From Tragulus kanchil (Eukaryota > Chordata > Mammalia > Artiodactyla > Tragulidae): a DNA stretch of 64,000 bases. A program made the translations under genes and the position numbers. This document shows positions 24,080-35,985 of the stretch, one piece after another (the stretch's first letter is position 1; the number at the start of each line of letters is the position of its first letter). A model generated the notes under the pieces. That model was not told the DNA's origin. It searched no databases and saw nothing but the letters and a program-made list of their open reading frames with translations. The stretch is taken from positions 255,003,330-255,067,329 of the forward strand of contig JAIOJX010000026.1 in NCBI GenBank assembly GCA_022376925.1. The letters are read 5' to 3'.

Positions 24080-25147
24080 GAATGGCTACATTCTGAATAG
24101 CTTTTAGAGCTCACTCACCTTTGGGACTCACTCTCCTATTTTATGCTCACATTCTGCTTTGTTCCTGTGGAGAAAGTCAAAGAAACATACTGACTTCCTC
24201 CTCAACAAATTTGTTCTTTCCTCCTCCAACTCTGCTGTCTCTCTGACACTCATTTTGCCCTTGTTGACTCTCTTACCAACAATTATTTTTTTTTTTAAAC
24301 TTACTCTTCCTTCTCACGCTACCACCCTGAACCTAAATCTTGATAAAAATCTATGCCTGATTCATCAGTTAGTTTATTTCAGATCAGAATTTTTATGCTT
24401 CCCCCCCAAAGCAGTTGTAAAGTTTTCAGGACCAATATCAGGTACAATATGTCTTTTTATTTAACTTCTTCCACATTATTTTGTGCTTTTTTGGGTATAT
24501 ATATTGCTAATCACTTCTCTAATATTCACTTTATTACCTGGATTTTTTTGTGAAAGGAAAATATTTTTCTTTTATTGGTAGTTCTGTTCTCTTCTTTCTC
24601 CCTCACATTCTTAGCTATATGAATCACTCCATTTATTCCTGCTTTCTTTTGTACTTGGGACCCATCTTTCAATGCTTTCTTTGATCCTTTTCAATTCAGC
24701 TTCCTAATTTGCACAGACATTAAAATCTTTCTTACTACATTTACCAGTGTGCCCTTAACCAAATGTAATGACCTTGTTACATGATGTATTTCATGAAAAA
24801 AAAAAACTTCTCAGTTATCATATAGATTTCTGTTATTTTGAATGGCTTGCTCAGTTAGGAATTTACAAAAGGCCAAAATGTTATTTCAAAGAAAAAAAGA
24901 CTGTTAGTACTTTTATAGCCTGATGTGTTTATTTAGCTAAAATTTTGTAATTTTGGATGTGATTTTGTCAAATAATAGCAGTGGTTACTACTCAGTTCCT
25001 TCCTGAGAAAATAGAGGCTGTAACGAGGAATTACTCTTTCACAGTTTACCTTGCCACAGAATGTTAAATGTTTCGTTCAAATGAAATTTTTTTCCTTCCT
25101 CTGTTTTAATTTGCTGTATATATGTGTGCTTAATATATATGTATGTG

Positions 25148-25192
<45 letters not shown>

Positions 25193-25893
25193 GAATGGCT
25201 ACATTCTGAATAGCTTTTAGAGCTCACTCACCTTTGGGACTCACTCTCCTATTTTATGCTCACATTCTGCTTTGTTCCTGTGGAGAAAGTCAAAGAAACA
25301 TACTGACTTCCTCCTCAACAAATTTGTTCTTTCCTCCTCCAACTCTGCTGTCTCTCTGACACTCATTTTGCCCTTGTTGACTCTCTTACCAACAATTATT
25401 TTTTTTTTTAAACTTACTCTTCCTTCTCACGCTACCACCCTGAACCTAAATCTTGATAAAAATCTATGCCTGATTCATCAGTTAGTTTATTTCAGATCAG
25501 AATTTTATGCTTCCCCCCCAAAGCAGTTGTAAAGTTTTCAGGACCAATATCAGGTACAATATGTCTTTTTATTTAACTTCTTCCACATTATTTTGTGCTT
25601 TTTTGGGTATATATATTGCTAATCACTTCTCTAATATTCACTTTATTACCTGGATTTTTTTGTGAAAGGAAAATATTTTTCTTTTATTGGTAGTTCTGTT
25701 CTCTTCTTTCTCCCTCACATTCTTAGCTATATGAATCACTCCATTTATTCCTGCTTTCTTTTGTACTTGGGACCCATCTTTCAATGCTTTCTTTGATCCT
25801 TTTCAATTCAGCTTCCTAATTTGCACAGACATTAAAATCTTTCTTACTACATTTACCAGTGTGCCCTTAACCAAATGTAATGACCTTGTTACA
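23692..25893. repeat. Tandem duplication G (copies from 23692 and 24805)
   Basis: Offset 1113. It contains a (TA)n microsatellite (about 24040-24072 and 25153-25185). Copy 1 ends in a spurious ATGATGTATTTCATG plus A-run at 24782-24804, while copy 2 continues into unique sequence. Confidence 0.9.
24025..24073. repeat. (TA)n/(TATG)n microsatellite
   Basis: An alternating TA and TATG tract, duplicated at 25138-25186 by duplication G. Confidence 0.9.
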
Positions 25894-26255
25894 GACTAAT
25901 CTTTATTGTCTTAGCTGTTTAAAAATCATAATTAGCCCTTAGGTTGACTCAGAATCACAGATTCTTCAACTCCTTCACTTTCCGCCCCTTCTCCAGCTTT
26001 TCTCTCCTGGGTCTCTCTGTTTGTTTATTTATTTATACAGTTCCTACGTTTCTATAGGTTTGCTTTTCATTTGTACTTTCAAATACCTCTTCTCAGAAAA
26101 CCTGCTGGACATGTGTTATGGCAGATTAAGGCGGGAAAAAGATCTAGTACTAGTTTTCCTCATATATATCTTCTACCCATTGCCGAACAACATTCACCTA
26201 ACTTAATGGTTATATCATGTTACCTGAGACTTTTAAAAATTTTTTAAATTTTTAA

Positions 26256-26461
26256 AAATATTTCTTTTATTTTTGACTGCGCTGGGGTTTCGTTGCTTCA
26301 GGCAGGGTTTCTCTAGTTGCAGCAAGTGGGGGTTACTCCCTAGTTACAGCTGGCAGGCTTAATTGCCCGAAGGCATGTGGGATCTTCTCAGACCAGGAAT
26401 TGAACCTATGTCTGTTGCATTGCAAGGCAAGTTTTTAACCACTGGAGCACCAGGGAAGCTT
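26256..26461 (-). repeat. Old tRNA-derived SINE (CHR-like)
   Basis: In reverse orientation it shows the ACCAGGGAAGC 5' end, a B-box region (AATTGAACC), GTGGGATCTTCTCAG and a T-rich tail on the left. It is diverged. A duplicate copy lies at 27382-27587. Confidence 0.7.
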
Positions 26462-27381
26462 GACGTTCTGATTTTTTCTATTTGTGCTTCTTTGAACTAT
26501 CTGATACAGACTCATGTTCTTGCCCTTAAGTTAAATATGATGAAGATTAAAATGAATTTAAAAGGTTCAGTTTTTCCTTGTCAATATAACCCCTTAAGGA
26601 GAGTGGAATCTGAAGTACATGTACTAGAATCAAATTATGCTTCCCCAAAGCAGTTGTAAAGTTTTCAGGACCAATATCAGGTACAATATGTCTTTTATTT
26701 AACTTCTTCCACATTATTTTGTGCTTTTTTGGGTATATATATTGCTAATCACTTCTCTAATATTCACTTTATTACCTGGATTTTTTTGTGAAAGGAAAAT
26801 ATTTTTCTTTTATTGGTAGTTCTGTTCTCTTCTTTCTCCCTCACATTCTTAGCTATATGAATCACTCCATTTATTCCTGCTTTCTTTTGTACTTGGGACC
26901 CATCTTTCAATGCTTTCTTTGATCCTTTTCAATTCAGCTTCCTAATTTGCACAGACATTAAAATCTTTCTTACTACATTTACCAGTGTGCCCTTAACCAA
27001 ATGTAATGACCTTGTTACAGACTAATCTTTATTGTCTTAGCTGTTTAAAAATCATAATTAGCCCTTAGGTTGACTCAGAATCACAGATTCTTCAACTCCT
27101 TCACTTTCCGCCCCTTCTCCAGCTTTTCTCTCCTGGGTCTCTCTGTTTGTTTATTTATTTATACAGTTCCTACGTTTCTATAGGTTTGCTTTTCATTTGT
27201 ACTTTCAAATACCTCTTCTCAGAAAACCTGCTGGACATGTGTTATGGCAGATTAAGGCGGGAAAAAGATCTAGTACTAGTTTTCCTCATATATATCTTCT
27301 ACCCATTGCCGAACAACATTCACCTAACTTAATGGTTATATCATGTTACCTGAGACTTTTAAAAATTTTTTAAATTTTTAA

Positions 27382-27587
27382 AAATATTTCTTTTATTTTT
27401 GACTGCGCTGGGGTTTCGTTGCTTCAGGCAGGGTTTCTCTAGTTGCAGCAAGTGGGGGTTACTCCCTAGTTACAGCTGGCAGGCTTAATTGCCCGAAGGC
27501 ATGTGGGATCTTCTCAGACCAGGAATTGAACCTATGTCTGTTGCATTGCAAGGCAAGTTTTTAACCACTGGAGCACCAGGGAAGCTT
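27382..27587 (-). repeat. Old tRNA-derived SINE, duplicate copy
   Basis: Copy of 26256-26461 carried by duplication H. Confidence 0.7.
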
Positions 27588-28684
27588 GACGTTCTGATTT
27601 TTTCTATTTGTGCTTCTTTGAACTATCTGATACAGACTCATGTTCTTGCCCTTAAGTTAAATATGATGAAGATTAAAATGAATTTAAAAGGTTCAGTTTT
27701 TCCTTGTCAATATAACCCCTTAAGGAGATTGGAATTTTAAGTACATGTACCAGAATCATTATGGAAGAAGGCTTTTTTTTTTAATGGCTACACAACTGTG
27801 TGTACTATATCTTATTAATGACATCACTGTCAGCCCTTTATCTGCATAGTTACAAAAAAATAAAGTACCAAACCTAACAGATTCAGGCCTTACAGATCGT
27901 GAAAAACAGTTCTACTTGCATCACCACTTTTTAGGAAACTCTCTGCTCCAGAGTTTAAGTTTAAATAGATTTTTAATTTCATTTTTAATTCTTTTTATAG
28001 ATTCTTTACAGTAACCTTTCAAAATATAAATTTGCGTGTGTGTCGGTGTGTCTGTGTAATGCCATAATGAAACTAGAGAACAAGAACATAAAATCAAGTT
28101 TAGTGAGTGGGAATTTCTGACACTCTGCATCTTGCACTGCTAGGTACTGTCATAGTTGTATGCTTTTTGACAATTTCTTATTCAAGCCTGAACACTTAAT
28201 AATCTCCTATCTATGAAAACAATTCTTTACCTCTAAGCACTAGAAGCAAGAGCCTTTAAATTCATTACTTTATTTGCACACAGTATACTTTCCATTTGAG
28301 TTTGAAGTTGCTGTAAATGTCACCGTGTCAATGAAATGTTCACATAATATGACTGAAAATCTGTAGTTGCTGCCAAGGCAATTCAGTGTGTAAGATACCT
28401 GCCTAAAATTTATTTTATATGTATAGGTCTTAGAGGAACCAGATTCAGGGTACAGCAGAAAACACTGTACAGGCATTTTACTTCTACGATTTTCAGTATC
28501 CTCATTTGTAAAATGAAGTGATAAGCAAATCTTTTAAGTGTCTTCCAGCTATAAAGAACTTTCCTTTTTTGTGGACCTTTATTTCTCTGCAATTTGAGTT
28601 CAAATGTCCTAAGCTATAGCAGAATGATGTCTAGAGCAGTGGCTTTTTAAAAGTTTTTTAAACTGAGACCCAAAGTAATAAATG

Positions 28685-28890
28685 AGGCTTCCCTGGTGGC
28701 TCGCTTGGTAAAGGATCTGCCTGCAATGCAGGAGACCAGGGTTCAAGCCCTGGGTCAGAGAGATCTCCTGGAGTAGGAACTGGTAACCCACTCCAGTATT
28801 TTTGTCTGGGAAATCCCATGGACGAGGATTAGGCTTCAGTCCATGAAGTTGCAAGAGTCAGACATGACTTAGCGACTAAACTACTACCAC
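28685..28890 (+). repeat. Bov-tA SINE (tRNA head plus Bov-A tail)
   Basis: It begins GGCTTCCCTGGTGGCTCGCT, has a B-box GGTTCAAGCCC, then the Bov-A body (GGGAAATCCCATGGACGAGG) and ends GACATGACTTAGCGAC. A 9-bp target duplication AGTAATAAA lies at 28674-28682 and 28891-28899. Diagnostic of ruminants. Confidence 0.9.
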
Positions 28891-29686
28891 AGTAATAAAC
28901 ACGGAAATTTTGCAAACCATTTACCTTTACTACATTCAGTACACTCTGATATTTCTTCTTTTATGTTCAAATTCATTGAAAAGACATTTTTGGTTATGAC
29001 CTAGTAAATTTGATAGTGACTTGAGGTTTGCGAAACATTGCTATGGTGATAGTGTTAACTTCACTAGCCTGCAGTGTCCTGTCTAATATTTCTTTTCTAG
29101 AATGGCAAAAATCACTTCTCCCTTAAACACCTACTGGAATGTATGGTATAAAGGATGTTTTGGTATGAAAATCAAGAGATTGTCATTTACAATATTCTTT
29201 CTAATATGATCTGCAGTTAAAATTGTTTTCAAGTTCTTTCACTTTGAGATTGCTAGAGTTTATTTAAGACTTTATTTGCACACAGTATACTTTCCATTTG
29301 AGTTTGAAGTTGCTGTAAATGTCACCGTGTCAATGAAATGTTCACATAATATGACTGAAAATCTGTAGTTGCTGCCAAGGCAATTCAGTGTGTAAGATAC
29401 CTGCCTAAAATTTATTTTATATGTATAGGTCTTAGAGGAACCAGATTCAGGGTACAGCAGAAAACACTGTACAGGCATTTTACTTCTACGATTTTCAGTA
29501 TCCTCATTTGTAAAATGAAGTGATAAGCAAATCTTTTAAGTGTCTTCCAGCTATAAAGAACTTTCCTTTTTTGTGGACCTTTATTTCTCTGCAATTTGAG
29601 TTCAAATGTCCTAAGCTATAGCAGAATGATGTCTAGAGCAGTGGCTTTTTAAAAGTTTTTTAAACTGAGACCCAAAGTAATAAATG

Positions 29687-29892
29687 AGGCTTCCCTGGTG
29701 GCTCGCTTGGTAAAGGATCTGCCTGCAATGCAGGAGACCAGGGTTCAAGCCCTGGGTCAGAGAGATCTCCTGGAGTAGGAACTGGTAACCCACTCCAGTA
29801 TTTTTGTCTGGGAAATCCCATGGACGAGGATTAGGCTTCAGTCCATGAAGTTGCAAGAGTCAGACATGACTTAGCGACTAAACTACTACCAC
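29687..29892 (+). repeat. Bov-tA SINE, duplicate copy
   Basis: Copy of 28685-28890 at an offset of exactly 1002, with the same target duplications. It is part of duplication I and not an independent insertion. Confidence 0.9.
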
Positions 29893-30484
29893 AGTAATAA
29901 ACACGGAAATTTTGCAAACCATTTACCTTTACTACATTCAGTACACTCTGATATTTCTTCTTTTATGTTCAAATTCATTGAAAAGACATTTTTGGTTATG
30001 ACCTAGTAAATTTGATAGTGACTTGAGGTTTGCGAAACATTGCTATGGTGATAGTGTTAACTTCACTAGCCTGCAGTGTCCTGTCTAATATTTCTTTTCT
30101 AGAATGGCAAAAATCACTTCTCCCTTAAACACCTACTGGAATGTATGGTATAAAGGATGTTTTGGTATGAAAATCAAGAGATTGTCATTTACAATATTCT
30201 TTCTAATATGATCTGCAGTTAAAATTGTTTTCAAGTTCTTTCACTTTGAGATTGCTAGAGTTTATTTAAGACTTTATTTTTCAGCATTTAACATTTTCTC
30301 TCTCTCCAACACACAAACATACTGTAAGCATATTAAGATATGGAAGTCGAGGTCATATCTAGTCTTTGAAATAAACAGACCCGTACCTGCTGGTATGCTT
30401 CTTTGTAGAAACTGCCTCTTTCTTGGTTTAAAAATGGATTGGTGGAAGAGGCCAGCAGTATCTCATACCCTTTAGGGGAGTGGC

Positions 30485-30653
30485 TTCATATTAGAATCAT
30501 CAAGGAAGCTTTTAGAAATTTTCTTGTCTGGATTTGCACTGCATCTCAAATAAATAAAAATATGGGTGTTTGTTGGTGAGAACTAGGTACCAGTGTTTTT
30601 AAAAGACTGCTTGGTGATGCCGGTGTGCAGCAAAATCTAGGAACCACTCCTCT
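30485..30653 (+). repeat. MER5A-like DNA transposon relic
   Basis: It reads AGAATCATCAAGGAAGCTTT ... GGTGATGCCGGTGTGCAG ... AGGAACCACTCCTCT, resembling the ends of the non-autonomous hAT element MER5A. It is duplicated at about 31595-31763. Assigned from memory of the consensus. Confidence 0.5.
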
Positions 30654-31594
30654 AGGATTTTTTTTTGCCTATTTTTTATTAAAATGAAAGAAAAGGTGGA
30701 GGGTTTTTCTTTTTCAAATTTAGCAGCTATTAACCGTGCTGGCAAACTATCTGTCCTTTATAATTTCATGCCTAAGGACTCTGGTGATGTAATTTCATGC
30801 CTGAAGACTCTTCCTTAAAAATAGAAATAAGTTCATAAGTTTTAAAAGTAACTATTTTCAAATAACTTTCTATTTTTTATAAAACATTGTGAAAGTACGG
30901 TCATGTTTTAGAACAGGCATTTTTTCACCTTGACTGTAAGAGGAGAACAACCTGTCTTCTCAATTTCTGTATAGAATAAGCATTTATACTCCCCTCTAGC
31001 TTATCATGATTAAAATGACTTAGCGACTTATACCGTAATTTAACTTACATTCAGTACACTCTGATATTTCTTCTTTTATGTTCAAATTCATTGAAAAGAC
31101 ATTTTTGGTTATGACCTAGTAAATTTGATAGTGACTTGAGGTTTGCGAAACATTGCTATGGTGATAGTGTTAACTTCACTAGCCTGCAGTGTCCTGTCTA
31201 ATATTTCTTTTCTAGAATGGCAAAAATCACTTCTCCCTTAAACACCTACTGGAATGTATGGTATAAAGGATGTTTTGGTATGAAAATCAAGAGATTGTCA
31301 TTTACAATATTCTTTCTAATATGATCTGCAGTTAAAATTGTTTTCAAGTTCTTTCACTTTGAGATTGCTAGAGTTTATTTAAGACTTTATTTTTCAGCAT
31401 TTAACATTTTCTCTCTCTCCAACACACAAACATACTGTAAGCATATTAAGATATGGAAGTCGAGGTCATATCTAGTCTTTGAAATAAACAGACCCGTACC
31501 TGCTGGTATGCTTCTTTGTAGAAACTGCCTCTTTCTTGGTTTAAAAATGGATTGGTGGAAGAGGCCAGCAGTATCTCATACCCTTTAGGGGAGT

Positions 31595-31763
31595 GGCTTC
31601 ATATTAGAATCATCAAGGAAGCTTTTAGAAATTTTCTTGTCTGGATTTGCACTGCATCTCAAATAAATAAAAATATGGGTGTTTGTTGGTGAGAACTAGG
31701 TACCAGTGTTTTTAAAAGACTGCTTGGTGATGCCGGTGTGCAGCAAAATCTAGGAACCACTCC
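31595..31763 (+). repeat. MER5A-like relic, duplicate copy
   Basis: Copy of 30485-30653 within duplication J. Confidence 0.5.
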
Positions 31764-32127
31764 TCTAGGATTTTTTTGCCTATTTTTTATTAAAATGAAA
31801 GAAAAGGTGGAGGGTTTTTCTTTTTCAAATTTAGCAGCTATTAACCGTGCTGGCAAACTATCTGTCCTTTATAATTTCATGCCTAAGGACTCTGGTGATG
31901 TAATTTCATGCCTGAAGACTCTTCCTTAAAAATAGAAATAAGTTCATAAGTTTTAAAAGTAACTATTTTCAAATAACTTTCTATTTTTTATAAAACATTG
32001 TGAAAGTACGGTCATGTTTTAGAACAGGCATTTTTTCACCTTGACTGTAAGAGGAGAACAACCTGTCTTCTCAATTTCTGTATAGAATAAGCATTTATAC
32101 TCCCCCTCTAGCTTATCATGATTAAAA

Positions 32128-32685
32128 CGTGGTGATTAGTGCTGTCTCTGGAAACCCTACAGGCATCCATAAGGTAGCCTTTATCTAGATATCCTGGAAT
32201 TGGAAGGTTGTCTGGAAGTACTGCATGTTTGACATCTGATGTCATTCTCAAAAGAATAAATGCCAGAGTATCTAGAATAGTTCTAATCCATTGAACAAAT
32301 GCAGAATTCTAGGATAGGAAGTCAGTATAGCCATGCCAGCCATTTATCATATTTCTATTCAGTTATAGAGGGATTACCTCCAAAATGTGCTAGATGGAAA
32401 AATTTCTTACCCTTAATATAGGCCAGATACAAGCAGCTTACTCAGATAGCTTCATAGTTCATGGCAGCCTCCCAAGCCATTCATTTTTAAGTGGTTACAT
32501 CCATTTGAGTCATGATGTGAACATCACCCAGCAAACTGAGTCACAAGTTAATTTACATATTTGAGAAGCTGTATTCAGTATATTGCAATAGAAATATCAT
32601 TGGAATTTTGCATTTTTATTTCGTTCAGATTCAGAATCCACTAAAGTATGGAAAGTTATTGTTTTCTATTTTTTATCTCTAGGAA
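32128..32685. other. Intergenic AT-rich DNA
   Basis: I see no gene, RNA or recognised repeat. Confidence 0.45.
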
Positions 32686-34840
32686 AAATAAGTTTGAATT
32701 GGACTGTTTGGGTTTACATAATATTTATATACTGGAGCATTATATCATAACTAGAGGATAAGGTGAAATGACATCTGTTCATTTGCTGAAGAATATAATT
32801 TAGAATATACAAATTCACCAGCTCTAGGACTCAAAATAGTTAAAACTTGGAAGGTTAAAAGGAAAAATCTTAGTTAAATATATCTTGGGTTTCCTAAACT
32901 TAAAGTATTAGAAAAATTATAAAGTTTTTGTCATAATATATACAAACACTGCAGTTTGTTCAAGCTTTAGAAGTCTGTAGGTTCTGGGATTTAAAAATAA
33001 AAGAGAACCACGACAATGTGAAAAGTTAAAGTTACTGATTCTACTTATTTTTTTTACACTGCTTACTACCCACCTCTCCAAATGCAATATTTCATCTGTG
33101 CTGGAATTAAGTATTTATTAATGTTCAAGAAACTAGGCAGTCATCTGACCATGCCTTATTATAGCTCACTCCTAAATTTAGAAATGTTTCCAGATTGAAA
33201 AATGGTAAAGGGAATAGAGAACAAATGCACAGCTTTTAGTTTACTCCTTGTTTCGGATTTTATATATTTTTTGAAACTGGATTTTATTATTCTAATAAGA
33301 CTGTATTGAGCTTTTGAAGAGAGTGAGATAAGATTATGTTAGAATTTTTGAGATCTGCAGGTTTTATGTGTATAAATAATATTTCTTTTGTTTAATTGGC
33401 ATACTTTCTAGAAATGATGTATGGTCAATTTTTAAAAATTCAGACGTTTCTTATTTCTGAATTATCTGCGTACATTGCTTCTCACTTGCTTCCATCTGCC
33501 AGTCTTTTGATTACTTTTACTCCTTATTTTTACTCAATAACAAAAAAGGAAAGTTTATGGTGAAAAATGAAATCTGTTTATCAGTGAATGCAATTTGGCA
33601 AGAAGGAGAATACAAATATTTCTAAAATGAAATCTTTAGACTAATGGATTTTATTTATCCTTGCTCTTTTTGCAGTCTTAAAATACAATTAAAGGTTCTA
33701 GTTTATTTTAGTTACAAACTGAAAGCAACATGGTAATAGATCATTTAGAAATTCTAGTAAATAAGTTTGAATTGGACTGTTTGGGTTTACATAATATTTA
33801 TATACTGGAGCATTATATCATAACTAGAGGATAAGGTGAAATGACATCTGTTCATTTGCTGAAGAATATAATTTAGAATATACAAATTCACCAGCTCTAG
33901 GACTCAAAATAGTTAAAACTTGGAAGGTTAAAAGGAAAAATCTTAGTTAAATATATCTTGGGTTTCCTAAACTTAAAGTATTAGAAAAATTATAAAGTTT
34001 TTGTCATAATATATACAAACACTGCAGTTTGTTCAAGCTTTAGAAGTCTGTAGGTTCTGGGATTTAAAAATAAAAGAGAACCACGACAATGTGAAAAGTT
34101 AAAGTTACTGATTCTACTTATTTTTTTTACACTGCTTACTACCCACCTCTCCAAATGCAATATTTCATCTGTGCTGGAATTAAGTATTTATTAATGTTCA
34201 AGAAACTAGGCAGTCATCTGACCATGCCTTATTATAGCTCACTCCTAAATTTAGAAATGTTTCCAGATTGAAAAATGGTAAAGGGAATAGAGAACAAATG
34301 CACAGCTTTTAGTTTACTCCTTGTTTCGGATTTTATATATTTTTTGAAACTGGATTTTATTATTCTAATAAGACTGTATTGAGCTTTTGAAGAGAGTGAG
34401 ATAAGATTATGTTAGAATTTTTGAGATCTGCAGGTTTTATGTGTATAAATAATATTTCTTTTGTTTAATTGGCATACTTTCTAGAAATGATGTATGGTCA
34501 ATTTTTAAAAATTCAGACGTTTCTTATTTCTGAATTATCTGCGTACATTGCTTCTCACTTGCTTCCATCTGCCAGTCTTTTGATTACTTTTACTCCTTAT
34601 TTTTACTCAATAACAAAAAAGGAAAGTTTATGGTGAAAAATGAAATCTGTTTATCAGTGAATGCAATTTGGCAAGAAGGAGAATACAAATATTTCTAAAA
34701 TGAAATCTTTAGACTAATGGATTTTATTTATCCTTGCTCTTTTTGCAGTCTTAAAATACAATTAAAGGTTCTAGTTTATTTTAGTTACAAACTGAAAGCA
34801 ACATGGTAATAGATCATTTCATAGAAATTCTAGTAAATAT
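32686..34840. repeat. Tandem duplication K (copies from 32686 and 33759)
   Basis: Offset 1073. Copy 1 ends TTTAGAAATTCTAGTAAATA at 33744-33763, whereas copy 2 has TTTCATAGAAATTC near 34817 and runs on into unique sequence. No gene inside. Confidence 0.9.
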
Positions 34841-35985
34841 GTACTTTCAGAGTAAACTCGTTAAGATACGAATGCGTAAACCAAAGCTAAGGATTTCTCT
34901 ACCATTATTTCATAAGCCTTCTGATAGATCTCCAAACTGGTTGTCTGAATACTCCTCTTTTTTTCCCCCCTCTGTTGATTGCCAGTTGAAAGATGAGCTA
35001 TAATGGAGAGTGGCACACCCCCATCTCCATTATGAGTTGACAGTGGTACACCCCCATGTCCCTGATCAGGGTTATGTAATTTAGATAAATTTCCTTTCTT
35101 TTCTACCACTCTTTTGTGTTCACAACTTTGAGAAATGACAGGTAGCTCCTCTTCACAGAAAGACTGGGCACTCTTTAGTTAAACTGATACAATAAGAACT
35201 TTTTATGTTAACCTGATTAATACAGCAAGCCCTTGCTGATTGCTTACTATGATAGAGGCTTAGGTATAGGCCCCATGGAAACTGTAAGATGAATTAAATA
35301 TGGATTCTCTGTGACTTAGGAAAGACTATATTGCTTGATAAAAGTGGTTAAGTGTTGAATTCTAGAAGAAAAGCACAGGTAGAATGTTTTGGGATTATAG
35401 GAGAAGAGGTGATTGCACACCTAGCAGAGAGGGAATCATGGAAGGCTTCATGAATGTGTTACTTGTTGAGCTTGGATTTACAGCAGTCAGGTGTTGGAAG
35501 GGCATTCTGGACAGGAAAAAAAGTCTTAGGCCAAGTACAAGAGGTAGAGAAGCAGAAGGCTATTTGGAAAATAGATAATAGATTTGATACTTAGGAAATA
35601 TGTGTAGAGAAGGTCATAGAATGTTAAGTTTGAAAAGACCTGATGCCATAAAATGGATCGTCTTGGTGGGACACCTTGAGTGTTAGGTTAAGACAAACTG
35701 GCTTCTGATTAAATGAAAATGACTCAATTTGATTAAATGTAACTTACTTTATACTATGAATTCCTTTAGAATAAACCATGTGTGCTGTTGTTCAGTTTAA
35801 ATCACTCATTTAATAATTTATTAAGGCCATATTTCTAAGTCAGTACATGTTGATTGCATTCTTCTAGCATCTTTACTATTAATATTGTATAGGTAAATTA
35901 TACCTGACTTAACTAGTCCTTAATAATGTACATGTAGTTGTTACTAGCTGTTTCTGCTATAAAAGTGACACATTATACATTTATC
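34841..35985. other. Intergenic DNA, no gene seen
   Basis: The stretch 35420-35580 (GGAAGGCTTCATGAATGTGT, GGAAGGGCATTCTGGACAGG) has the look of an old interspersed repeat, but I cannot name it. A small imperfect repeat of CACACCCCCAT / TACACCCCCAT lies near 35013-35058. Confidence 0.4.

Larger units (their letters stand above)
25505..27758. repeat. Tandem duplication H (copies from 25505 and 26635)
   Basis: Offset about 1126. Copy 1 ends in a corrupted stretch at 26601-26634, where copy 2 reads cleanly into unique DNA at 27722-27770. Part of this sequence (the TATGCTTCC...CAGTTGTAAAG block) therefore appears three times, near 24394, 25506 and 26636. Confidence 0.9.
28267..30270. repeat. Tandem duplication I (copies from 28267 and 29269)
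   Basis: Exact offset of 1002 across a kilobase, including a whole Bov-tA SINE with its target-site duplications. The junction joins on the shared ACTTTATTT at 29269. Confidence 0.92.
29866..32127. repeat. Tandem duplication J (copies from about 29866 and 31014)
   Basis: The offset is about 1113 once aligned. Copy 2 starts with a scrambled remnant of the Bov-tA end (ATGACTTAGCGAC then missing bases to 31045). Copy 1 overlaps copy 2 of duplication I, so some sequence is present three times. Confidence 0.9.

Noticed and set aside
24025..25186. TA/TATG arrays as a CRISPR-like or origin structure
   Set aside because: They are simple microsatellites in a mammalian genome, seen twice only because of duplication G.
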